A stretch of 64,000 nucleotides of DNA from Flavobacteriaceae bacterium (GTDB lineage: Bacteria; Bacteroidota; Bacteroidia; Flavobacteriales; Flavobacteriaceae): the NCBI GenBank assembly GCA_017857815.1, contig JAFMCL010000002.1, forward strand, positions 1 to 64,000, read 5' to 3'. This document shows positions 27,003-35,257 of this stretch, in pieces. The notes under the pieces were generated by a model. The model had not been told where the DNA came from. It searched no databases and worked only from the letters and a program-made list of their open reading frames with translations. How positions within the stretch are numbered: position 1 is the stretch's first letter; every line of letters begins with the position of its first letter. Both the position numbers and the translations under genes were made by a program.

Positions 27003-27753
27003 TGGTAAAGTCACCCTTGTGGGTGCAGGTCCAGGTGACCCAGACTTATTTACAATTAAAGGATTAAAGGCGCTTCAAAAAGCAGAAGTAATCCTCTATG
27101 ATGCTTTGATTAATCCTAAATTGTTAGATCACAATAAAACTGCAAAAAAAATATTTGTTGGTAAAAGACGTGGTTTTACTAAAAAGACACAAGTTGAAAT
27201 CAATGAATTGATTGTTGAATATGCACTAAAAGGATTTAATGTTGTTAGACTAAAGGGCGGAGACCCCCTTGTTTTTGGACGTGCTTGTGAAGAACTTGAA
27301 GTCGCTAGGTCATTTGAAATTCAAACGGCGATTGTTCCTGGAATTTCTTCTTACTCGGGCATCGCTGCGCAACATCAAATCCCCTTAACCAAAAGGGCTG
27401 CTCACGAGAGTTTTTGGGTGGTAACTGGTCACACTAAATCGGGGAAAATCTCTTCCGACATTGCACTTGCTGCGCAGTCTAGCGCTACAGTGGTCGTGTT
27501 AATGGGAATGCGTTTTTTGCCTGAAATTGTCGACACATTTAGACAACACAAAGGAGGAGATTATCCTGTTGCTGTGATTCAAAATGGCACAACCCCAGCT
27601 GAGAAATCTTTAGTTGCAGATTTAGACAGCTTGGTCGACTTGGTGAATACTTTTAATATCGATAATCCTGCTGCCTTAATTTTCGGTTCCGCAGTAATAG
27701 ATCCTGTAACCGACTTTAAAAACTTGGTGAATAAAGAAGTGATTTCAATATGA
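26986..27753 (+). CDS. cobA: Uroporphyrinogen-III C-methyltransferase
   Basis: This enzyme adds two SAM-derived methyl groups to uroporphyrinogen III to give precorrin-2, the first step towards siroheme. The 255-residue product shows the SUMT motifs VGAGPGDPDLFT (about 11-22), RLKGGDPLVFGR (about 83-94) and the SAM-binding VVVLMGM segment. It overlaps the sulfite reductase gene by 17 bp and the next gene by 4 bp (ATGA), so all three are translationally coupled. This supplies the cofactor for the reductase. Confidence 0.95.
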   Translation: MQTLNNGKVTLVGAGPGDPDLFTIKGLKALQKAEVILYDALINPKLLDHNKTAKKIFVGKRRGFTKKTQVEINELIVEYALKGFNVVRLKGGDPLVFGRACEELEVARSFEIQTAIVPGISSYSGIAAQHQIPLTKRAAHESFWVVTGHTKSGKISSDIALAAQSSATVVVLMGMRFLPEIVDTFRQHKGGDYPVAVIQNGTTPAEKSLVADLDSLVDLVNTFNIDNPAALIFGSAVIDPVTDFKNLVNKEVISI

Positions 27754-28316
27754 ATACCCTCTATCCCATTTTTGTAAAAGCAGATCAGTTACAGTTTCTA
27801 ATCGTGGGGGGCGGATTCGTTGCATTAGAAAAACTTGAGTTTTTATTTAAATCAAGTCCCAACGCGCAAGTCACCTTGGTGGCACCTTTTATCCGAGAGG
27901 AAACCCTTGCTTTTATTCAAAATAAATCGGTGAAAATCATCGTTAAAAAATACCACAGACGATTTCTAAGAAACCAACACATCGTTGTTGCTACGACTGA
28001 TGCACATGAAGTGAATTTAAAGGTTCACAGCGATTGTCAAAAAAGAAATCTTTTGGTCAATGTGGCCGATACTCCCGATCTTTGTGATTTTTATATGGGA
28101 GGAATTGTTACCAAGGGAAATTTAAAAATCGCAATTTCTACCAATGGGAAATCGCCTACTGTTGCGAAGAGATTGCGCCAATGGCTTGAGGCTGTTTTAC
28201 CAGACGAAATTGACGATCTTCTAGAGACATTAAGGCAATATCGCAAAACCTTAAAAGGAGATTTTGACTATAAAGTAAAAGCGATGAATGAGGTTACAAA
28301 AAATTTAATAAAATAA
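27750..28316 (+). CDS. Precorrin-2 dehydrogenase / sirohydrochlorin ferrochelatase (CysG N-terminal/Met8-like)
   Basis: A 188-residue protein that oxidises precorrin-2 with NAD+ and may insert iron to give siroheme. It has the Rossmann motif VGGGFVALEKLEFL (about 19-32) and the conserved segments VVATTDAHEVN and NVADTPDLCDFYMGG. The catalytic aspartate expected for this family is in NVADTPDLCDF. Residues ISTNGKSPTVAKRLR match the CysG dimer region. Overlaps with cobA support a stoichiometric siroheme unit. Confidence 0.93.
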   Translation: MNTLYPIFVKADQLQFLIVGGGFVALEKLEFLFKSSPNAQVTLVAPFIREETLAFIQNKSVKIIVKKYHRRFLRNQHIVVATTDAHEVNLKVHSDCQKRNLLVNVADTPDLCDFYMGGIVTKGNLKIAISTNGKSPTVAKRLRQWLEAVLPDEIDDLLETLRQYRKTLKGDFDYKVKAMNEVTKNLIK

Positions 28317-28318
28317 TT

Positions 28319-29341
28319 ATGATTAAAACTGACATTATCATCATTGGAGCAGGCCCCGTAGGATTGTTTACGATTTTTGAAGCTGGATTGATGAAATTGC
28401 ATTGTCATGTCATTGATGCCATACCTCAAATCGGAGGGCAATTAAAAGAAATTTACCCTAAAAAACCCATTTATGACATCCCGGGTTTTCCAAGTGTTTT
28501 GGCAGGGGATCTTATTGATAATTTAGAACAACAAGTTGCTCCATTTCAACCTGGGTTTACCTTGGGAGAAAGAGCTGAAACTATTGAGAAACAAGAAGAT
28601 GGATCTTTTGTTGTAACAACAATTGAAGGAACTGAACACCATGCACCTACCGTAATCATTGCTGGAGGATTGGGCAGTTTTGAGCCAAGAAAACCCATCG
28701 TAGATGGGCTTACTAATTTTGAAAAGAAAGGAATTGAATACATGGTTAGAGAGCCGGAGACTTTTCTAAACAAAAAAGTTTTTATTTCTGGTGGTGGAGA
28801 TTCTGCACTAGATTGGGCGGTTTATATTGCCGAAAACAGCACTGTCCCTGTAGGATTAGTTCATCGATCGGATATGTTTCGTGCTCATAAAGATTCGGTC
28901 GAAAAAGTTTATCAACTTCAAAACGAAGGGAAAATTGATCTGTACACCCATGCAGAAATTAATAAAGTAAACGGAAATGAAACACTAGAGAGCATTGAAC
29001 TGCATCAAAAGAATAGAGCGCCTAAAACTATTGATGTGGACTACTGGCTTCCTCTTTTCGGTTTATCTCCAAAACTGGGACCCATCGGCAACTGGGGACT
29101 AGATATCGAGAAAAACGCAATAAAAGTAAATCATGCGCTCGACTATGAAACTAACATTCCGGGAGTTTTTGCTGTTGGTGATGTAAACACTTATCCCGGG
29201 AAATTAAAATTAATTTTATGTGGTTTTCACGAAGCAACACTTGCCGTGCAAACCTGTTATAAAATCATTAATCCTGACAAAAAGTTTACAATGAAGTATA
29301 CTACTGTTCAGGGAGTTAAAGGATTTGAGAAAGTTTTGTAA
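28319..29341 (+). CDS. Ferredoxin--NADP+ reductase-like flavoprotein (TrxB-type)
   Basis: A 340-residue NAD(P)H:FAD oxidoreductase of the low-Mr thioredoxin-reductase fold. It has the FAD motif GAGPVGLF (about 10-17), the NADPH-binding ISGGGDSALDW region and the FAD C-terminal GVFAVGDV. The CxxC redox pair of true thioredoxin reductase is missing, which fits the YumC-type ferredoxin reductases. Last gene of the cys operon, 2 bp after the siroheme gene. The likely job, by context, is to reduce the ferredoxin that feeds the sulfite reductase. Confidence 0.88.
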   Translation: MIKTDIIIIGAGPVGLFTIFEAGLMKLHCHVIDAIPQIGGQLKEIYPKKPIYDIPGFPSVLAGDLIDNLEQQVAPFQPGFTLGERAETIEKQEDGSFVVTTIEGTEHHAPTVIIAGGLGSFEPRKPIVDGLTNFEKKGIEYMVREPETFLNKKVFISGGGDSALDWAVYIAENSTVPVGLVHRSDMFRAHKDSVEKVYQLQNEGKIDLYTHAEINKVNGNETLESIELHQKNRAPKTIDVDYWLPLFGLSPKLGPIGNWGLDIEKNAIKVNHALDYETNIPGVFAVGDVNTYPGKLKLILCGFHEATLAVQTCYKIINPDKKFTMKYTTVQGVKGFEKVL

Positions 29342-29345
29342 CAGT

Positions 29346-29429
29346 TTATCTTCTAGATTGGAGCACTGCAATAATTCCCAAAACCAAACAAAGTACTACG
29401 GTAGCGATAACGATTGAACCTATTCCCAT
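29346..29429 (-). CDS. Candidate 27-residue single-pass membrane peptide
   Basis: An ATG at 29429 opens a 27-codon frame ending at 29346. The product begins MGIGSIVIATVV, runs as one uninterrupted hydrophobic helix and ends in QSRR, a positive-inside tail. It lies alone between the end of the cys operon and an Ig-like lipoprotein gene, behind an A-rich stretch suitable for Bacteroidota translation initiation. The clean helix-plus-basic-tail design is unlikely for random AT-rich sequence. Expression is unproven and no family is recognised. Confidence 0.45.
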   Translation of the reverse strand: MGIGSIVIATVVLCLVLGIIAVLQSRR

Positions 29430-29508
29430 TTTTTTAATTTTAAATTAATATTTATTTATAACGTTTCATTGACTTTCAAATAAATCAATTTTTTTTCATC
29501 CTCTGCCT

Positions 29509-31185
29509 CTAATTTTGGAACTTTTTTTCTGTATCCGTAGTGTCTATGATGGTTGTTGTTTTTATAATTTGAGTGTTTTTATCAGGAATTCTGAGTGTTT
29601 CATTAACGTCCCAATTGGCACGTAAATCCACTGGTTTGACAGAATATAAAACTTCTTCGGGTTGAATTTTCTTTAAATAATTTCCCGTATCCCATTTTTT
29701 GTTACCGTTTTCGTCTCTGATGTAACGAAATAAATATTCTCCTGGAGACAAGAGAGGAAATTGATAATAGTCTAATTCGTTTGCAGTGTCATAACTCCCT
29801 TTAACCTCTCCCTTTTTATTTAATAATTCTATCACAAACGGGTCTGAATCACTTCTAATTAGCTGGAGATTGAGATTGCCATAATCACTGATGGCTTTGG
29901 TTTTAACTTGATAAAAAATCGTGTCGTGAGTATTTCCCCAAAAGTCTACTAATGCTAGGGGTGACAGTCGGATTTTATAATGATCATTGGGCTGAAGATC
30001 AAACTCGAGCGCAACCCGATCAAAATTATCATCGAGGTGCACAGAAAAAGGCACATCCAAAGTGTCAATGTTGGTGATTTTTATCAAATCAGGATTGACT
30101 TTTGTGATGGGGAGATTCGTCTTTATTTTAAAAGTATCCCTAAGCTCAATTATTTTTGAAAACATGGGTTCAATTATCAATGAGTCCTTTATTTCCTTTT
30201 TGAATTTGATTGTAAATACTTTTGTTGTGTCTACTTCTTTTATGCCAAACTTAAGCGAATCTAAAGCCGGACCTTTAAACCAAAAATCGAGTGTATCTGT
30301 TTCTCGATTTCTTGTGATTAAGGAAGAGAAATTAGTGGCGACTTTACTTAGAACCTCAATCTGGCTTGGGTCTGGAGTTCCATAATAACCAAACCCGATG
30401 TGACGTTTGTTGATGAAAAAAGGGCGTCCCCAAAATAAATTCGGCTCTTCTTGGAAGAGTCTAAAGTTAATGATGCTGTCTTGAGGTAACGTTATTGGGT
30501 GTTCTAAAAAACCGATTTTGTCAACATTTTGGTCAAAAACATAATTCGATCCAACGTCCTTGATTGCAAGAATTTCATAAGAACCTCCCTTTAAATTTCT
30601 AAAATTATAAATTACAGAGTCCAGCGTACTGGTTACATAAAAAGGCTTCTTTAAAAAGATTGTAGAATCGGTATAGGTGCTGTCTATCGGATATAAATGA
30701 ATTGAGGTGTAAGGTTCTGTTTCAATTTCATAAGCATCCGTAACCACACCCTTTATTTCTAAGGAGTCAATTACAGCACCTGTGGATAAGGTGTATTGAA
30801 AAAAAGGCAATAAATTCCCTTCATTGTTATCTAGGACACTTTCCCCAAAATTAAAAGTATAGGTTGTGTTTGGTATTAATGAATCCAATAATTCTATCTT
30901 AATCTTTTTTGCGACCGAACTCTGAGGTTTGATTTTGTATTTATCCTGATCCATTGGAGGGGAAATAATCAACTGCTTTGTGATGTCTTTAAGCTTAATA
31001 AATTCATCGAAAGTGATGGTGATTTCTTCTTTGTCAAAAAAAATGGTGTTCATTTTTGGTGAAGCATTCGTCATTACTGGCGGGAGGGAATCTTTTTCAC
31101 CTCCAGTCGGAGAACTGACCCTTGCACATTGAAAAAGCAACAAAGGAGGGAAAATTAAAATAAAATAACGAACTAAAGTCTGCAT
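29509..31185 (-). CDS. Ig-like domain-containing lipoprotein
   Basis: A 558-residue predicted lipoprotein. The ATG at 31185 is preferred over the adjacent TTG. The lipobox ends FQCAR with the cysteine near residue 20. A bacterial Ig-like (Big_5-type) domain occupies about 30-135 with the typical SPTGGEKDSLPPV and FDEFIKLKDI segments. The rest is beta-strand rich, ending with a repeat-like EYLFRYIRDENGNKKWDTG stretch seen in surface lipoproteins of this phylum. No catalytic motif was seen. Probably periplasmic or surface exposed. A conserved flavobacterial protein of unknown role. Confidence 0.78.
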   Translation of the reverse strand: MQTLVRYFILIFPPLLLFQCARVSSPTGGEKDSLPPVMTNASPKMNTIFFDKEEITITFDEFIKLKDITKQLIISPPMDQDKYKIKPQSSVAKKIKIELLDSLIPNTTYTFNFGESVLDNNEGNLLPFFQYTLSTGAVIDSLEIKGVVTDAYEIETEPYTSIHLYPIDSTYTDSTIFLKKPFYVTSTLDSVIYNFRNLKGGSYEILAIKDVGSNYVFDQNVDKIGFLEHPITLPQDSIINFRLFQEEPNLFWGRPFFINKRHIGFGYYGTPDPSQIEVLSKVATNFSSLITRNRETDTLDFWFKGPALDSLKFGIKEVDTTKVFTIKFKKEIKDSLIIEPMFSKIIELRDTFKIKTNLPITKVNPDLIKITNIDTLDVPFSVHLDDNFDRVALEFDLQPNDHYKIRLSPLALVDFWGNTHDTIFYQVKTKAISDYGNLNLQLIRSDSDPFVIELLNKKGEVKGSYDTANELDYYQFPLLSPGEYLFRYIRDENGNKKWDTGNYLKKIQPEEVLYSVKPVDLRANWDVNETLRIPDKNTQIIKTTTIIDTTDTEKKFQN

Positions 31186-31221
31186 CAACTATAATTATTA
31201 AGGCAAAATAAAGCAATATTA

Positions 31222-31926
31222 TCAAGACAACCTAGTGGCTAGTGTGACAATGCTCAAACGTCCTTTACTTTGTTTTAATATTGTTTTCCCACAACTCACA
31301 AGTGTTGCTCCCGTGGTAATCACATCGTCGACTAGGAGCCAATGACGCCCCTCATGTTTTGACTCAAAATTGACCGAAAAAGCGTCTTTGACTTCCTCCC
31401 AACGATTACTTTTAACAAAGCGCGCAAACTGTTTTGTGTTTTTATTTCGATAAACATAATCTTCAACAAAGGGAACTTCTAATTTATCTGCCAAGGCTTT
31501 TGAAAAACAGCTCACCTGATTGTACCCTCTTTTTTTAAATCTTTTGGGGTGTAAGGGAACCGGAATGACTCCATCAATTTCAGAAAAAATATTTGATTCT
31601 TTTAAATAACTACCCATCCAATTCCCTAAAAATGTTCCGATTTCTTGTTGACCTTTATACTTCAATTGATAAATCATTGATTCAACAAGACTGTCCTTCT
31701 GAAAGAAAAACATGGGCACTGCAAATTCCAAAGGAAGCTGTTGATTGAGTCTCCGCCAAAGCTCATTGTTAGAATTTAAATGAAAATTTGTCAATGGCAT
31801 TGACAACTGACATTGGGTGCAAATACATTTCTCATATGTCGTTAATGACTCCAAACAGCCAGGACATATCCGAGGAAAAAAAAGTGAAAAAAATTCTTTA
31901 AATATAGAAACAGTCAAATTTTTCAT
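31222..31926 (-). CDS. comF: ComF family phosphoribosyltransferase-like protein
   Basis: A 234-residue ComF-type protein. The N-terminus carries a zinc-ribbon-like group (CPGC near 19-22 and CTQC near 36-39). The C-terminal half has the phosphoribosyltransferase signature VDDVITTGATLVS. ComF is involved in DNA uptake in competent bacteria and possibly in recombination after uptake; its exact reaction is not settled. It stands alone, 36 bp downstream of the start of the preceding lipoprotein gene on the same strand, and diverges from glyS. Confidence 0.9.
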   Translation of the reverse strand: MKNLTVSIFKEFFSLFFPRICPGCLESLTTYEKCICTQCQLSMPLTNFHLNSNNELWRRLNQQLPLEFAVPMFFFQKDSLVESMIYQLKYKGQQEIGTFLGNWMGSYLKESNIFSEIDGVIPVPLHPKRFKKRGYNQVSCFSKALADKLEVPFVEDYVYRNKNTKQFARFVKSNRWEEVKDAFSVNFESKHEGRHWLLVDDVITTGATLVSCGKTILKQSKGRLSIVTLATRLS

Positions 31927-31967
31927 GGAAAAACAGATAAGGCCTCTTTAAAAATACGAAAAAGGAT

Positions 31968-31975
31968 TATTTTTG
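31968..31975 (+). promoter_or_regulatory. -7 element directly in front of glyS
   Basis: TATTTTTG ends only 4 bases before the glyS ATG (31980). A weak TTTA lies 17 bases upstream. If used, transcription would start at or next to the start codon, giving a leaderless or near-leaderless mRNA. Confidence 0.4.
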
Positions 31976-31979
31976 TCAG

Positions 31980-33521
31980 ATGACACAACAATCAGAGATT
32001 TTTAAAAAAGTTATATCTCATGCCAAAGAGTATGGATTTATCTTCCCTTCAAGCGAAATATATGACGGACTAAGTGCAGTTTATGATTACGGTCAAAATG
32101 GCGCTGTATTAAAAAACAACATCCGCCAATACTGGTGGAAAGCAATGGTTCAACTCAACGAAAACATTGTAGGAATTGATGCTTCCATATTGATGCACCC
32201 AACCACTTGGAAAGCTTCAGGACATGTTGATGCGTTTAACGATCCTTTGATTGACAATAAGGACTCCAAGAAAAGATACCGAGCTGACGTTTTAGTAGAA
32301 GACTATGTCGCTAAAATCGATGGTAAAATCGAGAAAGAAATTGTCAAAGCTAGCAAACGTTTTGGAGACGCTTTCGACAAAGAAGCGTTTATAAACACAA
32401 ATACGCGTGTTAAAGACTATCAGGAAAAAGCAAATGCCATACTGAAAAGACTAGGGAAGTCTTTAGAGGCAGGAAACCTAGAGGATGTAAAGGCTTTGAT
32501 TGAAGAATTAGAAATTGCATGTCCAGAATCTGGCTCTAGAAATTGGACAGATGTAAAACAATTTAACCTAATGTTTGGCACAAAATTGGGGGCTTCGGCA
32601 GATTCTGCCATGGATTTATATTTAAGACCAGAAACAGCCCAAGGGATTTTTGTCAATTTTTTAAATGTTCAAAAATCAGGAAGAATGAAACTTCCTTTTG
32701 GAATCGCTCAGACAGGAAAAGCTTTTAGAAACGAGATTGTTGCCCGTCAATTTATCTTCAGAATGCGTGAGTTTGAACAAATGGAAATGCAATTTTTCAT
32801 TCAACCTGGGACTCAAAAAGAGTGGTACGAAAAATGGAAGGAAAAAAGATTGAATTGGCATTTATCTTTGGGGATGGGTAGTGAAAATTATCGCTTCCAT
32901 GATCATGAAAAATTAGCCCATTATGCTGATGCAGCTTCTGATATAGAATTCAAATTCCCATTTGGTTTTAAAGAACTCGAAGGAATTCATTCCAGAACTG
33001 ATTTTGATCTAAAAAGTCACGAAGAATTTGCAGGTAAAAAGCTTCAGTATTTTGATCATGAAAAAAACGAAAATTATGTCCCCTACGTGGTAGAAACTTC
33101 GATTGGTTTAGATCGAATGTTTTTGGCAATTTTCTCTAATTCATTGCAGGAAGAAACGCTTGAAGATGGCTCAACAAGAACGGTTTTAAAGTTACCAAAA
33201 ATTTTAGCTCCGACTAAACTGGCTGTTTTTCCATTGATTAAAAAAGATGGACTTCCTGAAATCGCGCGTGAAATTGTAAGTCAACTCAAATGGGACATGG
33301 ACGTTGCATATGATGAAAAAGATGCCGTAGGAAGAAGGTACCGAAGACAAGATGCGCTAGGAACCCCTTATTGCATTACCGTAGATCATCAAACCTTAGA
33401 AGATCAAACCGTTACCCTCAGAGAAAGGGACTCAATGAAACAGGAACGCATAGCAATCGATCAACTTTCGGACTTGTTGAAAGAGAAACTAGACGTGAAA
33501 CATTTTCTAAAACAGCTTTAA
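31980..33521 (+). CDS. glyS: Glycine--tRNA ligase
   Basis: Homodimeric class II glycyl-tRNA synthetase, 513 residues, charging tRNA-Gly. Visible features are the N-terminal catalytic start (KRFGDAF and the AVYDYGQNGAVLKNN segment) and motif 2 (RNEIVARQFIFRMREFEQME). The motif 3 region reads ETSIGLDRM, and the C-terminal anticodon-binding domain begins KLPKILAPTKLAVFPL. Length and motifs match the bacterial alpha2 form found in Bacteroidota rather than the alpha2beta2 enzyme. Single-gene unit followed by a short tandem repeat. Confidence 0.98.
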   Translation: MTQQSEIFKKVISHAKEYGFIFPSSEIYDGLSAVYDYGQNGAVLKNNIRQYWWKAMVQLNENIVGIDASILMHPTTWKASGHVDAFNDPLIDNKDSKKRYRADVLVEDYVAKIDGKIEKEIVKASKRFGDAFDKEAFINTNTRVKDYQEKANAILKRLGKSLEAGNLEDVKALIEELEIACPESGSRNWTDVKQFNLMFGTKLGASADSAMDLYLRPETAQGIFVNFLNVQKSGRMKLPFGIAQTGKAFRNEIVARQFIFRMREFEQMEMQFFIQPGTQKEWYEKWKEKRLNWHLSLGMGSENYRFHDHEKLAHYADAASDIEFKFPFGFKELEGIHSRTDFDLKSHEEFAGKKLQYFDHEKNENYVPYVVETSIGLDRMFLAIFSNSLQEETLEDGSTRTVLKLPKILAPTKLAVFPLIKKDGLPEIAREIVSQLKWDMDVAYDEKDAVGRRYRRQDALGTPYCITVDHQTLEDQTVTLRERDSMKQERIAIDQLSDLLKEKLDVKHFLKQL

Positions 33522-33563
33522 AATCATTTTCTAAGACTTTGATTCTTTCTAAGAACTTTGATT
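33503..33563. repeat. Three degenerate tandem units at the glyS-xthA junction
   Basis: Units begin TTTTCTAA (33503), TTTTCTAA (33527) and CTTTCTAA (33545). The second and third continue AGACTTTGATT and AGAACTTTGATT, differing by one inserted base. The first spans the glyS stop codon. They look like local duplication of about 18-24 bp. Confidence 0.6.
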
Positions 33564-33587
33564 TTTTATCTTAGTAAAAAATAACTA

Positions 33588-34352
33588 TTGAAAATTCTTT
33601 CCTATAATGTTAACGGAATTCGTGCCGCCCTCAACAAGGGTTTTTCCGATTGGTTAGATGCCGCTCGACCCGACGTCATTTGTCTTCAAGAAATAAAAGC
33701 AATGGAGTCGCAAGTTGAAACTTCAGTTTTTGAGGAATTAGGCTACCAACACTATTGGCATTCTGCCCAAAAAAAAGGGTACAGTGGCGTTGCAATATTG
33801 ACTAAGAAAAAAGTTAAAAAAATTACTTATGGAACTGGGATTGATCACATTGACTTTGAAGGAAGAGTGATCCGCGCCGATTTTGATAAAGTTTCTGTGA
33901 TAAGTCTCTACCTGCCTTCTGGCACAAATATTGACCGTTTGGAGTACAAGTTTCAATTCATGTCAGATTTTAAAAATTATATTGATGAATTAAAAAAATC
34001 GCAGCCTAATTTGGTTATCTGTGGTGACTATAACATTTGTCATAAAGCCATTGACATTCACGATCCTGTTAGAAATAAAAAAGTTTCTGGTTTTCTTCCC
34101 GAAGAAAGAGCGTGGATTGATCAATTCATGAACTGTGGATTTATTGATTCGTTCCGTTATCTAAATCCTGATCCCCATCATTACAGTTGGTGGAGCTATC
34201 GTGCTAATGCGCGAAATAATAACAAAGGGTGGAGAATTGATTATAACTTAGTGAGTGAAAACCTTAAGGATAACATTATAAGATCCTACATACTTCCAGA
34301 TGCAAAACATTCAGATCATTGTCCTGTTGGAGTAGAATTAAAATTAAATTAA
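33588..34352 (+). CDS. xthA: Exodeoxyribonuclease III
   Basis: A 254-residue AP endonuclease/3'-5' exonuclease that acts in base excision repair. Start is TTG at 33588 (TTG AAA ATT), fixed by the canonical opening KILSYNVNGIRAAL. Catalytic motifs of the EEP fold are present: LQEIKA (metal-binding Glu), CGDYNICH, a Tyr in YLPSGTN, and the terminal SDHCPVG with the catalytic Asp-His. Length is usual for the family. Eight bases separate it from the OmpA-family gene downstream. Confidence 0.95.
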   Translation: MKILSYNVNGIRAALNKGFSDWLDAARPDVICLQEIKAMESQVETSVFEELGYQHYWHSAQKKGYSGVAILTKKKVKKITYGTGIDHIDFEGRVIRADFDKVSVISLYLPSGTNIDRLEYKFQFMSDFKNYIDELKKSQPNLVICGDYNICHKAIDIHDPVRNKKVSGFLPEERAWIDQFMNCGFIDSFRYLNPDPHHYSWWSYRANARNNNKGWRIDYNLVSENLKDNIIRSYILPDAKHSDHCPVGVELKLN

Positions 34353-34359
34353 TTACAAA

Positions 34360-35256
34360 ATGAAAAAATATTTATTCTTATCACTGTTCTCTTTAATGCT
34401 AACTGGATGTGTATCTTCTAAAGTTTTCAATGACTTGGAGTCACGATATGCATCGCTGAAAGGAGATTACAACGAACAACTAATCATCAATGACACCCTT
34501 ACCAAAAATTTAGCGGATTTGGAAGGCAAACTATTTGATCTTAACACTGATTTAGAAAATAAGCAAGCAGCCTTAAAAAGTAATCTTGAAAAGCTCAACC
34601 AATTGCAAAATTCCTATGATGCTTTGGCAGAAAATAGTGATAGTGAATTAAAAGAGCGAATTGCTGAGAATGAGTTGTTGCTTCAAAAAATTGGTGAAAG
34701 GGAAAACGAACTGGAGGAGCGTATTTCTCGTGTTGAGGAACTAGAAACCCTAATCTCGAATCAGCAAGAAGCCATGCAAATGCTCAAAAAAACACTTACT
34801 GATGCCTTGTTGAATTTTGAAGACAAAGGGCTTACTGTTGAGGCAAGAGACGGTAAAGTATATGTTTCTATGGAAAACAAACTATTGTTTAAATCCGGAA
34901 GCTGGGAAGTAGAATCTGAAGGCAAAAAGGCCATTTCAAGTCTAGGAAAAGTACTGGCGGAAAACCCTGATATTTCTATTTTGATTGAAGGTCATACGGA
35001 CAATGTTCCTTACCAAGGTAAAGGCCCTTTAAAAGGAAACTGGGACTTGTCTACCAAAAGAGCGACTTCAATTGTTACCCTTCTTTTGACAAATAAAGAG
35101 ATTTTACCTCAAAACCTTACTGCTGCCGGTCGTGGAGAATTCCTCCCAGTAGCTCCAAACTCCTCTAAAAATGGACGTGCAATCAACAGAAGAATTGAAG
35201 TGGTGCTAAGTCCAAAACTAGATGAAATCACACAACTTTTAAACACTATTGATTAA
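34360..35256 (+). CDS. OmpA family lipoprotein with coiled coil
   Basis: A 298-residue lipoprotein, with the lipobox LTGC near residue 17. Residues about 25-150 are a long heptad-patterned, Leu/Glu/Asn-rich coiled coil. The C-terminal about 125 residues are an OmpA-type peptidoglycan-binding domain (ILIEGHTDNVPYQG and NRRIEVVLSPK). It is anchored in the outer membrane and probably tethers it to the cell wall. It follows xthA by 7 bp and is followed by an aldo/keto reductase with no real gap. Confidence 0.9.
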   Translation: MKKYLFLSLFSLMLTGCVSSKVFNDLESRYASLKGDYNEQLIINDTLTKNLADLEGKLFDLNTDLENKQAALKSNLEKLNQLQNSYDALAENSDSELKERIAENELLLQKIGERENELEERISRVEELETLISNQQEAMQMLKKTLTDALLNFEDKGLTVEARDGKVYVSMENKLLFKSGSWEVESEGKKAISSLGKVLAENPDISILIEGHTDNVPYQGKGPLKGNWDLSTKRATSIVTLLLTNKEILPQNLTAAGRGEFLPVAPNSSKNGRAINRRIEVVLSPKLDEITQLLNTID

Positions 35257-35257
35257 G

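Noticed and set aside
33371-33574. Open frame overlapping the glyS 3' end and the tandem repeat
   Set aside because: Out of frame with intact glyS, which keeps its full C-terminal domain; no frameshift is needed to explain the sequence.
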